Shown here: positions 17,466 to 25,839 of the stretch, piece after piece | Position numbering within the stretch: the first letter of the stretch is position 1 | How the letters are laid out: each line of letters starts with the position of its first letter | Notes under the pieces: generated by a model | What the model was told of the DNA's origin: nothing | The model's input: only the letters and a program-made list of their open reading frames with translations | Database searches by the model: none | NCBI GenBank assembly: GCA_947259115.1 | Contig: CAMYKS010000010.1 | Span: 228,487-292,486, forward strand | DNA: 64,000 nucleotides | Origin: an uncultured Desulfobulbaceae bacterium | GTDB taxonomy: Bacteria > Desulfobacterota > Desulfobulbia > Desulfobulbales > BM004 | Direction: 5' to 3' | Position numbers and translations under genes: made by a program

Positions 17466-18665
17466 ATGAACACCACTGAAATTAAAGATAAAATTTTCTG
17501 GGTTGGAGCCATTGACTGGAATGTCAGAGATTTCCACGGCTACTCCACCTATAAAGGCACAACCTATAATGCCTTTCTGGTCAAGGATGAAAAGATTGCC
17601 CTGTTCGATACGGTCAAAAAAAGCCACATGAGTGAGTTGGTGCACCATATTAAGCAGTTGGTGGACCCCACTGACATAGACTACCTGATCGTCAATCATG
17701 TGGAGATGGACCACTCAGGTTCACTACCCGAAATAGTTGAACTGATCAAACCGGAAAAGATCTTCTGCTCAAAAATGGGACTGAAGGCCATCCAGGAACA
17801 TTTCCACCCCGAGGACTGGCCGCTGGAAGCTGTGAGCAACGGCCAGACAATCAGCCTCGGAAGCAAGACCGTACAGTTTCTTGAAACCAGGATGCTGCAC
17901 TGGCCGGACTCCATGTTTTCTTATGTGCAGGAAGATAAGCTGCTTATTTCCAGCGATGCCTTTGGGCAGCACCTGGCCAGCAGTGAACGCTTTGATGACG
18001 AGATTGATTTCTCGGAATTAATGGAGCAGACAGCCAAATACTATGCCAACATTCTCACTCTCTATTCCCCCCTTATCAGGAAACTCCTGGCCAAGGTGCA
18101 GGAAATGGGGCTTGAGATTGACATGATTGCCCCTGATCACGGGCTTATCTGGCGTTCACATATCAAAGATGTCATCCAGGCCTATGCTGACTGGAGCCAG
18201 AACAAGGGTAAAAGAAAAGCCCTGGTTATCTACGACACCATGTGGGCCAGCACCGAGAAAATGGCCAAGGCCGTTGTTAGCGGCATTGACATGACCGGAG
18301 TAAGTGTCAAGCTCATCAACCTGGCACACTCGCACCGCAGCGATGTCATGACGGACGTACTCAATGCCAAGGCCGTGATCCTCGGCTGTGCAACCTTGAA
18401 TAACGGCTTGCTGCCCAGGATGGCAGGATTTCTGATGTATATGCGGGGCCTGAAGCCGACCAACAAGATCGGCGCTGCTTTCGGCTCCTTTGGCTGGTCC
18501 GGGGAGGCGGTCAAGCTCATGAACGCAGCCATGGAAGAGATGAAATTTGATATCATCGAACCGGGGCTGCGGGTCAAGTACGTACCAGGCCATACGGATC
18601 TGCAAGAATGCGTGGAAATGGGTAAGAGGATTGGGCAGGCAGTCATGGAAAGCACCGACGAATAG
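17466..18665 (+). CDS. fprA: Flavodiiron protein (FprA / rubredoxin:oxygen oxidoreductase)
   Basis: Flavodiiron proteins reduce O2 to water, or NO to N2O, with electrons from rubredoxin. The 399-aa protein has an N-terminal metallo-beta-lactamase-like diiron domain with HVEMDHSG (His78, Glu80, Asp82, His83), then a flavodoxin-like FMN domain from about residue 250 (VIYDTMWASTEKMA). There is no fused rubredoxin domain. An AAGGAG ribosome site is present. It completes the oxygen/ROS defence block. Confidence 0.95.
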   Translation: MNTTEIKDKIFWVGAIDWNVRDFHGYSTYKGTTYNAFLVKDEKIALFDTVKKSHMSELVHHIKQLVDPTDIDYLIVNHVEMDHSGSLPEIVELIKPEKIFCSKMGLKAIQEHFHPEDWPLEAVSNGQTISLGSKTVQFLETRMLHWPDSMFSYVQEDKLLISSDAFGQHLASSERFDDEIDFSELMEQTAKYYANILTLYSPLIRKLLAKVQEMGLEIDMIAPDHGLIWRSHIKDVIQAYADWSQNKGKRKALVIYDTMWASTEKMAKAVVSGIDMTGVSVKLINLAHSHRSDVMTDVLNAKAVILGCATLNNGLLPRMAGFLMYMRGLKPTNKIGAAFGSFGWSGEAVKLMNAAMEEMKFDIIEPGLRVKYVPGHTDLQECVEMGKRIGQAVMESTDE

Positions 18666-18685
18666 CAGGATCATTTCCTTATCTG

Positions 18686-19372
18686 ATGGGAATCAAGGAA
18701 AAGCGACGCATTACTCAACTGCTGGGATCTTCTGATATTGAAGCAGTCATTGCCGAACTACGGCAGCTTCCTGCACCAAAGGTCATCAATCCGCTCATCG
18801 GTGCACTCTGCAGCACAGATGAAACTGTGCGCTGGCATGCTATCACTGCATTGGGACCGGTTATGGCTGACCTGGCAGACCATGATATGGAAGCGGCCCG
18901 GGTGGTCATGCGCAGGTTCATGTGGAGCTTGAATGATGAATCCGGCGGCATCGGCTGGGGCGCCCCGGAAGCCATGGGTGAAATTATGGCCAGCCATGAT
19001 GGGCTTGCCGGTGAATATGCCCACATGCTGGTAGCATACATGCGTGAGGACGGTTTTTTTCTGGAACTTGAAATGCTGCAGCGGGGTCTCATGTGGGGGC
19101 TTGGCAGGCTCGCCCAGGCAAAGGCTGACCTGCTCAACTCTAAGGATGCTGTAACCTACCTGCTACCCTACCTGGATTCCACCGATGCTGCTGTTCGCGG
19201 CCTTGCCGCCTGGGCTCTGGGCCTGCTTCAAGCAAAAGAGGCTATTTCAAAGCTTGAAAAACTATCCTCTGACCCCGGTCAAATTAAACACTACCTCAAC
19301 CGCGTTTTTGTGGATGAATCCGTGGGCGGCCTGGTAGAAAAAGCCCTTGCCAACATTCAGAAAGCATCGTAA
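18686..19372 (+). CDS. HEAT-repeat protein, DVU0298-like
   Basis: The 228-aa protein is made of helical HEAT/PBS-lyase-like repeats, for example VRWHAITALGPVMADLAD and VRGLAAWALGLLQAKEAISKL. A conserved middle segment, FMWSLNDESGGIGWGAPEAM, is what links it to DVU0298-like proteins of sulfate reducers. No catalytic residues are evident and the usual role of such repeats is protein binding. It starts 20 bases after fprA and precedes the nitrilase gene by 12 bases, so it may share their transcript. Confidence 0.8.
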   Translation: MGIKEKRRITQLLGSSDIEAVIAELRQLPAPKVINPLIGALCSTDETVRWHAITALGPVMADLADHDMEAARVVMRRFMWSLNDESGGIGWGAPEAMGEIMASHDGLAGEYAHMLVAYMREDGFFLELEMLQRGLMWGLGRLAQAKADLLNSKDAVTYLLPYLDSTDAAVRGLAAWALGLLQAKEAISKLEKLSSDPGQIKHYLNRVFVDESVGGLVEKALANIQKAS

Positions 19373-19384
19373 TCTTTTTGGATT

Positions 19385-20179
19385 ATGCCAGAAAACATCC
19401 CAGACACAACGCCCTTTTTTGCAGGATTCCTGCAATTTGATGTCCAGAGCGGTGAAATCGATAAAAATTTGTCCAGGGTAAGGGAAGGTCTTGCAGATAT
19501 TGCTCAGTCCCACGAGCAGATATCTCCGGGAATTATTGTCCTGCCGGAACTCTGGGCCACGGGTTTTGCCTATGAGAGACTTCCGGCCTTGGCAGAGAGA
19601 ACCCCTGAACTCCTGGAAAAACTTCAGGATCTAGCCGCACAATACCAGGTGTTTATTGCGGGCTCCTTACCGGAATACTCCGACTACAGCTATTACAATA
19701 CGCTTTATATCACGGGCCCCGAAGGCATTACCGGCACCTACCGCAAGCAGCGCCTCTTCAATCCCATGGCCGAAGACAGCTTTTTTACACCCGGCATCAA
19801 TCCCGGGCCTGTGCAAACTTCGTTAGGTTCTGTTGCCGGATTGGTCTGCTACGACTTACGCTTCCCGGAACTCCTGCGTCAACAGACTGCTCTCGGGTCC
19901 GATCTCCTCGTTGTCCCCGCCCAGTGGCCTGCTGCAAGGATCAAGCACTGGCGCATCCTGCTTCAAGCCCGCGCCATAGAAAACCAGATGTTTGTGGTTG
20001 CCGCCAACCGCTGCGGCACAACCGGCGGCACCACTTTCGCAGGTCATTCCCTGCTAGTTGGACCTGATGGCTCAATTCTGCTGGAAGCAGGTGAAGATGA
20101 AGAATTTCGTGGTATCATGCTTGACCCGGCGATGGTTTCCTCCGCCAGGTCCTTATTCAGTACAGTTCCGAGCGGATAG
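19385..20179 (+). CDS. Carbon-nitrogen hydrolase (nitrilase superfamily amidase)
   Basis: The 264-aa protein shows the nitrilase triad: Glu55 (VLPELW), Lys121 (YRKQRLF) and Cys155 (VCYDLRFPE). It resembles omega-amidase/YafV-like members, which hydrolyse amides such as alpha-ketoglutaramate, but the substrate is not fixed by the sequence. It lies at the end of the fprA-HEAT run with a short gap. A repeat-rich gap follows. Confidence 0.88.
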   Translation: MPENIPDTTPFFAGFLQFDVQSGEIDKNLSRVREGLADIAQSHEQISPGIIVLPELWATGFAYERLPALAERTPELLEKLQDLAAQYQVFIAGSLPEYSDYSYYNTLYITGPEGITGTYRKQRLFNPMAEDSFFTPGINPGPVQTSLGSVAGLVCYDLRFPELLRQQTALGSDLLVVPAQWPAARIKHWRILLQARAIENQMFVVAANRCGTTGGTTFAGHSLLVGPDGSILLEAGEDEEFRGIMLDPAMVSSARSLFSTVPSG

Positions 20180-20586
20180 GTTTAAGGTCAAAGACTGAAG
20201 GCTGAAAAAAATTTATGCACTTATCTTTTAAGCCCTCACAGAGTTGTAATACAGTTACGATAATATTTTAGGGGCTAGTTATCTAGGACAGCCCCATATT
20301 TTATATTATGATTCGGCAGGGGAGTTCAAACCACTCCAAACAATGGCAAGGAGTTTATAGTTCAGATCAACCGGCGTTAGAACTGGACTCCCGCCTGCGC
20401 GGGAGTGACAGTGCTGAGAGATTTGTCATCCCCGCGCAGGCGGGGGGATCCAGGAATGTTTCTTGGGGTACGTTTCGCTAACCCTATTTACTAAATGACA
20501 CATCCTGCAACCTATATTGCATTTCATCCTTTCCCAAATGTTGAATATAACATTCAGTATTGTTTATGTTTCTTTTCCGGAGATAA
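20180..20586. repeat. Intergenic region with a REP-like palindrome
   Basis: This 407-bp gap contains a large palindrome at 20383-20453, with arms CTGGACTCCCGCCTGCGCGG and a near complement on the right, separated by about 15 bases. It is of the same type as 5042-5103. Outside it, I see no gene, although a 60-codon minus-strand frame (20484-20666) overlaps the end of the next gene and looks like a shadow. Confidence 0.7.
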
Positions 20587-21090
20587 TCACGCAGAAAGGC
20601 ATAATTCCTGCCATCCCTTTGGAAGGTTATCCAAAGAAGATCCCAGAGAATACGCCAGGTTTTCAATTTCCTGGTGCGAACAGTTTATACATGAAACGCG
20701 GCTGCCGCTTTGCACATCCCTAATTTCATTATCAAAAAACTGCCCCAAGGCAATAGCAACTTCGTCCCTTATTGCTTGTAGAGCCAAATTCTCCCTGCGG
20801 CAGAATTTCTCCAACCGCTGCCAGTTTGCCGCACAGCGCGCCAGTCCCCGGTAAATACTTTTGTCACGATTTGCAGGATCAAGATCCCTCAAGATAATTT
20901 CCCGGTAGCGGCTTACTACCGCTTGCTTTAAAGGGAGAATATCTTTGCCGTCAAGCATGAGCACAGGGCCGTCAGAATCTTCAGTCAGATGATAGAGCGA
21001 TTCGTGCAAGGTCACTTCAGGGATCTCACCGGAATGGAGAACTACAAAAGCCTCCTCCTCAATGTATGTTTTCTTATCCACTTCTTTCAT
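20587..21090 (-). CDS. Conserved-looking hypothetical protein
   Basis: The 167-aa protein has no signal peptide, membrane span or known motif. The N-terminal half is acidic (EEEAFVVLHSGEIPEVTLHE). The rest is helical with several conserved-looking Arg/Cys positions (RGLARCAANWQRLEKFCRRE). An AGAGGG ribosome site lies right before the ATG. It sits downstream of hemA in the same direction, separated by 230 bp, and may be the last gene of that transcript. Its function is unknown. Confidence 0.65.
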   Translation of the reverse strand: MKEVDKKTYIEEEAFVVLHSGEIPEVTLHESLYHLTEDSDGPVLMLDGKDILPLKQAVVSRYREIILRDLDPANRDKSIYRGLARCAANWQRLEKFCRRENLALQAIRDEVAIALGQFFDNEIRDVQSGSRVSCINCSHQEIENLAYSLGSSLDNLPKGWQELCLSA

Positions 21091-21320
21091 CCCTCTAATT
21101 CATCTTAAAACGATTTTTTTATTGACTACTCTAACTATATCTTCCTTACTCGCATACTGCGATACATGTATTTTAGCTTCTGTAAATTCAGCTTTATTTA
21201 CCCTGGATTGTTTGATTTTCAATTTTGCTGAAGATGCAAGGAAGAAGATGTATCGCTGAAGTCTTCTACGCGAGACACCTGATGACGCAGCAGATTCGGT
21301 GATAGTGGAAATCAATCAAT

Positions 21321-22601
21321 TCAGGAGGAATTGTCAGGATCAAGATTGAAGAGTTTTCGTACTAAGGACAGTTTCACTTTCTTGTCCTTGTGGGAATCAT
21401 CTTTCTTAAGATACACTATGGGATGGTGCAGAATTTTATTCATCATGGCCGAGGTCATTTTTTCCAGGGCCTGTTTTTCCTTGTCTGTCAGATTACTGAA
21501 GCCGGATAGCGTTTTCTCCAGTTCCGCCTTGCGGACCGCCTCAGCCTTTTCCCGGATTGCAACAATAGTCGGTGTAACCTCCATGGAACCGAGCCAGAGC
21601 ATAAACTTGAGCGTCTCTTCGGTCACAATGCGCTCAGCCCGCACCGCTTCCTTGTCCCGTTCCGCCTTGTTTATATCAACAACATTATTTAAATCGTCTA
21701 TGCCATAGAGATAGACATTGGCCAGGTCGTTCAGCTTGGGGTCAAGATCACGGGGTACGGCGATGTCTATCAGGAACAACGGCCTGTTGCGGCGCTGGCG
21801 CATAAGTGGTTTGACATCACTGCTGCGTAGAATGAGTTCGGGGGAACCCGTGGAGCTTATCATGATATCCACCTGCTCCAGTTGGGGGATGAGCTCTTCC
21901 AGGGAGACCGCCTTGCCATTGAAACAGCGGGCCAGGTTAACCGCCCGTTCAAATGTTCTGTTGGCCACAACAACCCCGGCTATTCCCTGGTTCACAAGGT
22001 GTTGGGCTGCCAGTTCCGCCATTTCACCCGCCCCGACAAGCATGGCCCTCTTATTTTTCAGGTTGCCGAATATTTTTTTTGCCAATTCCACAGCGGCATA
22101 GCTGATGGAAACAGCGCTGGAGCCGATCTCGGTCTCTGTCCGTATACGCTTGGCAACGGAAAATGCCTTGTGCAGCAGCCGGTTCAATATCATACCGGTG
22201 CAATTCTGCTCCGTAGCATCCCTGTAGGCCTGCTTCAGCTGCCCAAGAATCTGCGGCTCTCCTATAATCATGGAGTCCAGGCTGGCGCCAACCCGAAAAA
22301 GGTGCTGAATGGCCGCCTCTCCCTGGTGCAGATATATATATTTACCCGCCTCTTCATAGCTCATGCTTTTATTAAAGAGAAAATCACGGATTTTTCTCTC
22401 TGTTTCCTCAGGTGTTGAAGAGACAAAGAGGACCTCGACACGATTGCAGGTGGATAGGAAGTTGAACTCCTCGCAGCCGGGGATTACCGCAATCTCCCGG
22501 TATGGAGTGCCCGGATCATTGGGAAAGGCCAGGCGCTCGCGAATTTCCACCGGGGCAGTCTTGTGGTTCACCCCGAGGATCATGATCTTTTCAGCCGACA
22601 T
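21321..22601 (-). CDS. hemA: Glutamyl-tRNA reductase
   Basis: HemA makes glutamate-1-semialdehyde from Glu-tRNA and starts tetrapyrrole synthesis. The 426-aa protein has the catalytic Cys52 in LSTCNRVE, the GEPQILGQ block (residues about 114-121) and an NADPH-binding GAGEMAELA region. I use the ATG at 22601, with GGGAGG 11 bases upstream. A GTG at 22613 is possible but overlaps that ribosome site. It overlaps the 3' end of ccsA by 11 bases, so the two are probably translationally coupled. Confidence 0.96.
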   Translation of the reverse strand: MSAEKIMILGVNHKTAPVEIRERLAFPNDPGTPYREIAVIPGCEEFNFLSTCNRVEVLFVSSTPEETERKIRDFLFNKSMSYEEAGKYIYLHQGEAAIQHLFRVGASLDSMIIGEPQILGQLKQAYRDATEQNCTGMILNRLLHKAFSVAKRIRTETEIGSSAVSISYAAVELAKKIFGNLKNKRAMLVGAGEMAELAAQHLVNQGIAGVVVANRTFERAVNLARCFNGKAVSLEELIPQLEQVDIMISSTGSPELILRSSDVKPLMRQRRNRPLFLIDIAVPRDLDPKLNDLANVYLYGIDDLNNVVDINKAERDKEAVRAERIVTEETLKFMLWLGSMEVTPTIVAIREKAEAVRKAELEKTLSGFSNLTDKEKQALEKMTSAMMNKILHHPIVYLKKDDSHKDKKVKLSLVRKLFNLDPDNSS

Positions 22602-23409
22602 AGGAATGGGCACCTCCCAACAGATATGTCACACCCCACAGGGTAAACATAGCGGCTGAAAAACCTATTATGGCCATAATGGCAGCACGGCGCCCTCTCC
22701 ACCCAACGGTGAAGCGCTGATGCAGCAGGGCGGCATAGAGAAACCAGGTAATCAGGGACCAGGTCTCTTTTGGATCCCACTGCCAGTATGCGCCCCAAGC
22801 CTGCTTGGCCCAGATGGAGCCTGTTATTATACCGAGGGTCAATAGGGGGAAACCGACAGCCAGACAATGATTGTTCAGATTATCAAGGGCATCGAGGGAC
22901 GGCAGGCGGGTGTAAAAGAGGCCGAATCGTTTTTTCTTCAACTCCCTTTCCTGCAGGAGGTACATGATACCGCCGCAGAAGGCCAGGGCAAGGAAACCGT
23001 TGGCCATAATGGCTATGCTGGCATGCACCGGCAGCCAGGCGCTTTTCAGGGCAGGCGGCAGTTGTATTATCTGTCGGGATGAAAATGTGGCGATGAGCAT
23101 GAGAATTGTTATGAGGGGGCTGACAAATGAGCCGAAATTCCTGACATTGTATCTCCAGTGAAACGAGAGATAACCCCATGTCAGAGACCAGGCAAAGAAA
23201 GAAACAGCTTCATGATGATTGGTCAATGGGGTGTGGCCTGCTTCGAAATACCTTACTACAAGGTAAACCGTGTGCAGCAGTCCGCTGCCGATAAGGATCC
23301 AACGTGCCACCGTCCTGATCTCTTTACGCTGGGACCAGAAGTAGACCATGTAAGCTGCAGTGGACAGAATATAGGCCAGCAGGGTTAGTTGAAACAATAG
23401 GTAGCCCAT
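22591..23409 (-). CDS. ccsA: Cytochrome c assembly protein, CcsA/HemX type
   Basis: The 272-aa protein has eight or so membrane spans and the haem-handling WWD-like motif WGAYWQWDPKETW (residues 205-217), with conserved His129 and His181 in nearby loops. CcsA/ResC proteins move haem across the membrane and attach it to apocytochromes c with CcsB/ResB. No ccsB-like gene is in the window. It is between the siroheme gene and hemA, a common deltaproteobacterial order, so haem export and synthesis are linked. Confidence 0.92.
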   Translation of the reverse strand: MGYLLFQLTLLAYILSTAAYMVYFWSQRKEIRTVARWILIGSGLLHTVYLVVRYFEAGHTPLTNHHEAVSFFAWSLTWGYLSFHWRYNVRNFGSFVSPLITILMLIATFSSRQIIQLPPALKSAWLPVHASIAIMANGFLALAFCGGIMYLLQERELKKKRFGLFYTRLPSLDALDNLNNHCLAVGFPLLTLGIITGSIWAKQAWGAYWQWDPKETWSLITWFLYAALLHQRFTVGWRGRRAAIMAIIGFSAAMFTLWGVTYLLGGAHSYVG

Positions 23410-23443
23410 GCCAAAATACTCCTCTGATCAGTTTGATTTCTTT

Positions 23444-24118
23444 TCATGCATAAAAGGGTCGGATCTTCTGCAGCCAATCACCCTCCACTCTGTTCCCTAA
23501 AACTTCCTCAAAATGACTTTCCAGCCTGGACCAATTCTTAACCCTTATCCATGCAGCCATGTCATCATGCAGCAGTTGCTTAAAAAGCTTTTCGTTGTCA
23601 TGCTGCTCCAGACCGGATGCAAGGATTTCAGGTCGAGCGGCACCCAGGATATCGACCAATACTCTATATTCCGCTCCAAATGTTTTTTCAAGTTCCAGGC
23701 GCAGCTTTCTGGCCAGAGCAGGACTCTTGCCCGCCGTGGAGATTGATATGGTTAAATCTCCCTGCCTGACCGTAGCCGGCAGGATAAAATTACATCTTTG
23801 GGGCACATCTGCAACATTGAGTAGAATATTATGGGCAGCGGCCTCCCCATAGACCTGTTTCTGGGTCTCATCATCATCCGTTGCCGCAATGACCAGAAAA
23901 GCCTGCTTCAGGTCTCCCTGGCGATATTCCCTGTCAATCCACTGGATGACACCATCATTATGCCGGCGCAGAAGCTCACCGGTCAGTTCAGGGCTTATGA
24001 CCAGAACCTGAGCAGAACAGGAAAGCAGCCCCAATACTTTGCGTTCAGCCACCCTGCCCCCGCCGACTACAACACAAGACCTTCCCGCCAGGTCAAGGCA
24101 TATTGGATAAAAAGACAT
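23444..24118 (-). CDS. sirC: Precorrin-2 dehydrogenase / sirohydrochlorin ferrochelatase (CysG N-terminal type)
   Basis: This enzyme oxidises precorrin-2 to sirohydrochlorin, and some members also insert iron to form siroheme. The 224-aa protein has the NAD-binding loop VVGGGRVAERK at residues 17-27, then VIAATDDDETQ and VADVPQRCNFILPA. Downstream STAGKSPALARKLR is typical. There is no uroporphyrinogen methyltransferase domain, so it is not full CysG. It precedes ccsA by 34 bases. Siroheme is the cofactor of dissimilatory sulfite reductase and precursor of the Ahb route. Confidence 0.9.
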   Translation of the reverse strand: MSFYPICLDLAGRSCVVVGGGRVAERKVLGLLSCSAQVLVISPELTGELLRRHNDGVIQWIDREYRQGDLKQAFLVIAATDDDETQKQVYGEAAAHNILLNVADVPQRCNFILPATVRQGDLTISISTAGKSPALARKLRLELEKTFGAEYRVLVDILGAARPEILASGLEQHDNEKLFKQLLHDDMAAWIRVKNWSRLESHFEEVLGNRVEGDWLQKIRPFYA

Positions 24119-24212
24119 TATTCTCTCACTTCACAGCAGTAATACGTTATTGACATGCAAATCACCATAGTACCCCTTTATACAGATTATACAGGACAGC
24201 AACATGTGCAAA

Positions 24213-25019
24213 CTATAAAATTTGCAACAACAGAACCAGACCGGCCAGCACAAAACGATAGTAGGCAAAAACAGCAAACGAATGCGTTTGGATGAATTGC
24301 AGCAAAAAGGCAATGACCAGATAGCCTGAGACCGCTGCAGCCATAAAGCCAACCACATAGAAGCCCAACTGCCCCGGCTCTGAACCATGTTTTATAATTG
24401 CCGGAAAATTATATACACCGGCGCCTAAAATAATCGGAGCTGAAAGCAAAAAAGAAAAACGGGCAGCTGCCATCCTGTTCATGCCCCTCATGAGTCCGGC
24501 AGTCATGGTTATGCCGCTGCGGGACACACCCGGCATCAGGGCCAGTGCCTGGGAAAGGCCAATCACTGCTACATCGGCAAATCCCATGCTCTTCATGGAT
24601 CTTTGATGTTTTCCCAAATTGTCAGCCAGGAGCAGAAGCAAACCGGCCCCGGCCAGAGATGCGGCGATGAAGAGGGGTGCCCTTAGAGTTGTTTCTGCGG
24701 TCTCTTTCAGAAAAAAGCCTGCAACCGCCGCTGGTATTGTCCCCAGGCAGATGTATAACGCCAGGAGACGTTGGCTCCCTGCTTCTTCACCCAATGCCTT
24801 GGGCTTAACCATGGCGGTAAACATCAGGATAAAATCACGGCGGAAATATATAATTACCGCGCAGAGGGTTCCCAGGTGCAGGGCAACATCAAATGCCAGG
24901 CCCGCCTCTTCAATGCCAAGAAAAAATTCAACCAGGGCAAGATGGCCTGAACTTGAAATCGGTAGGAATTCCGTGGCACCTTGCAAAAGTCCCAGGAAAA
25001 TAGCGTAAAAAAAATTCAT
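24213..25019 (-). CDS. uppP: Undecaprenyl-diphosphatase (BacA/UppP)
   Basis: UppP recycles undecaprenyl pyrophosphate for peptidoglycan and O-antigen synthesis. The 268-aa multi-spanning protein carries GATEFLPISSSGH (residues 14-26) with the catalytic Glu and Ser cluster, and the second motif GVSRSGITM. Both are family hallmarks. It starts 21 bases after the stop of the thioredoxin-like gene, suggesting co-transcription. Confidence 0.96.
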   Translation of the reverse strand: MNFFYAIFLGLLQGATEFLPISSSGHLALVEFFLGIEEAGLAFDVALHLGTLCAVIIYFRRDFILMFTAMVKPKALGEEAGSQRLLALYICLGTIPAAVAGFFLKETAETTLRAPLFIAASLAGAGLLLLLADNLGKHQRSMKSMGFADVAVIGLSQALALMPGVSRSGITMTAGLMRGMNRMAAARFSFLLSAPIILGAGVYNFPAIIKHGSEPGQLGFYVVGFMAAAVSGYLVIAFLLQFIQTHSFAVFAYYRFVLAGLVLLLQIL

Positions 25020-25040
25020 CAGGAAAGATGGGGGAATGCT

Positions 25041-25571
25041 CTACCCTGCAGCAAGCAGATTCTTGATCTCTTCTTCCAGGACGTCATGCTCCACATACCC
25101 GAGGTATTTTTTGACTATCTCCCCCTTGCGGTTGACCAGAAAGCTGACAGGAATGCCGGTTATGCCGCCAAACCCCCTGGTCACAACATTGTCGGCCAGC
25201 AGAATCGGGTAATTTATGCCGAATTTCTCAATGAGGTTATGTAATGGTTCCGGGCTTCCCTCATCAACGGAAAAAGCCACCACGAAAAATCCCTTTTCCT
25301 TGTACGAGTTCTGCAAATCAATCAAAGTTGGTATTTCCTGGATACAGGGAGGACACCAGGTTGCAAAAAAAGTCACCAGAAGCACATGGCCTTCAAGCTG
25401 CTTGCTGTCAAGCATCTGATTGTCAGTCAGGGAGGACAGTTTGAAATGCACCATTTGCATGTGCTCACCAATGGCCGGGGTATGCCCCCCCCTGGTATCC
25501 GACTCTGTTTGTTTACAGGCCATCAGCATGACAAGCATGCCAATGACCAGGATAGCATATCTGAATTTCAT
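25041..25571 (-). CDS. TlpA/ResA-like thioredoxin lipoprotein
   Basis: The 176-aa protein has a lipobox LMAC (Cys19) and one thioredoxin-fold domain with WCPPC (Cys73, Cys76). It also has GIPVSFLVNRKGEIV, with the cis-Pro. These are periplasmic reductants, often for cytochrome c haem-site cysteines, which suits the nearby ccsA. It is the first gene of the minus-strand run that includes uppP. Alternative roles include general periplasmic thiol reduction. Confidence 0.9.
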   Translation of the reverse strand: MKFRYAILVIGMLVMLMACKQTESDTRGGHTPAIGEHMQMVHFKLSSLTDNQMLDSKQLEGHVLLVTFFATWCPPCIQEIPTLIDLQNSYKEKGFFVVAFSVDEGSPEPLHNLIEKFGINYPILLADNVVTRGFGGITGIPVSFLVNRKGEIVKKYLGYVEHDVLEEEIKNLLAAG

Positions 25572-25839
25572 ATTTCTCCATGGGTAATTTAAAATGAAGC
25601 GTCCCGCCGCCGCTTGAGCACATGCAACGAAACCCGCAAGTATTGTGTCCCCTGAGGCTGATGGTGTTCAATGCATTGGGTCCACTTTCTGTTCACCAAA
25701 GATAACCCTCATGGCAAAGATAATCAAGTCACCACGTCCTGCAAACTCGGGGCGGGAGATATTCACCCCGCATTCAGCACGCCGCCTCATTGCCGCCTGT
25801 AAATTTAGTCAATGCTGGAGATGTTGCTGAGGTACTGCT

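Noticed and set aside
21100..21315. 71-codon minus-strand frame between hemA and 20587-21090
   Set aside because: It begins with a TTG, has no ribosome site and no recognisable motif, and lies in an AT-rich gap.
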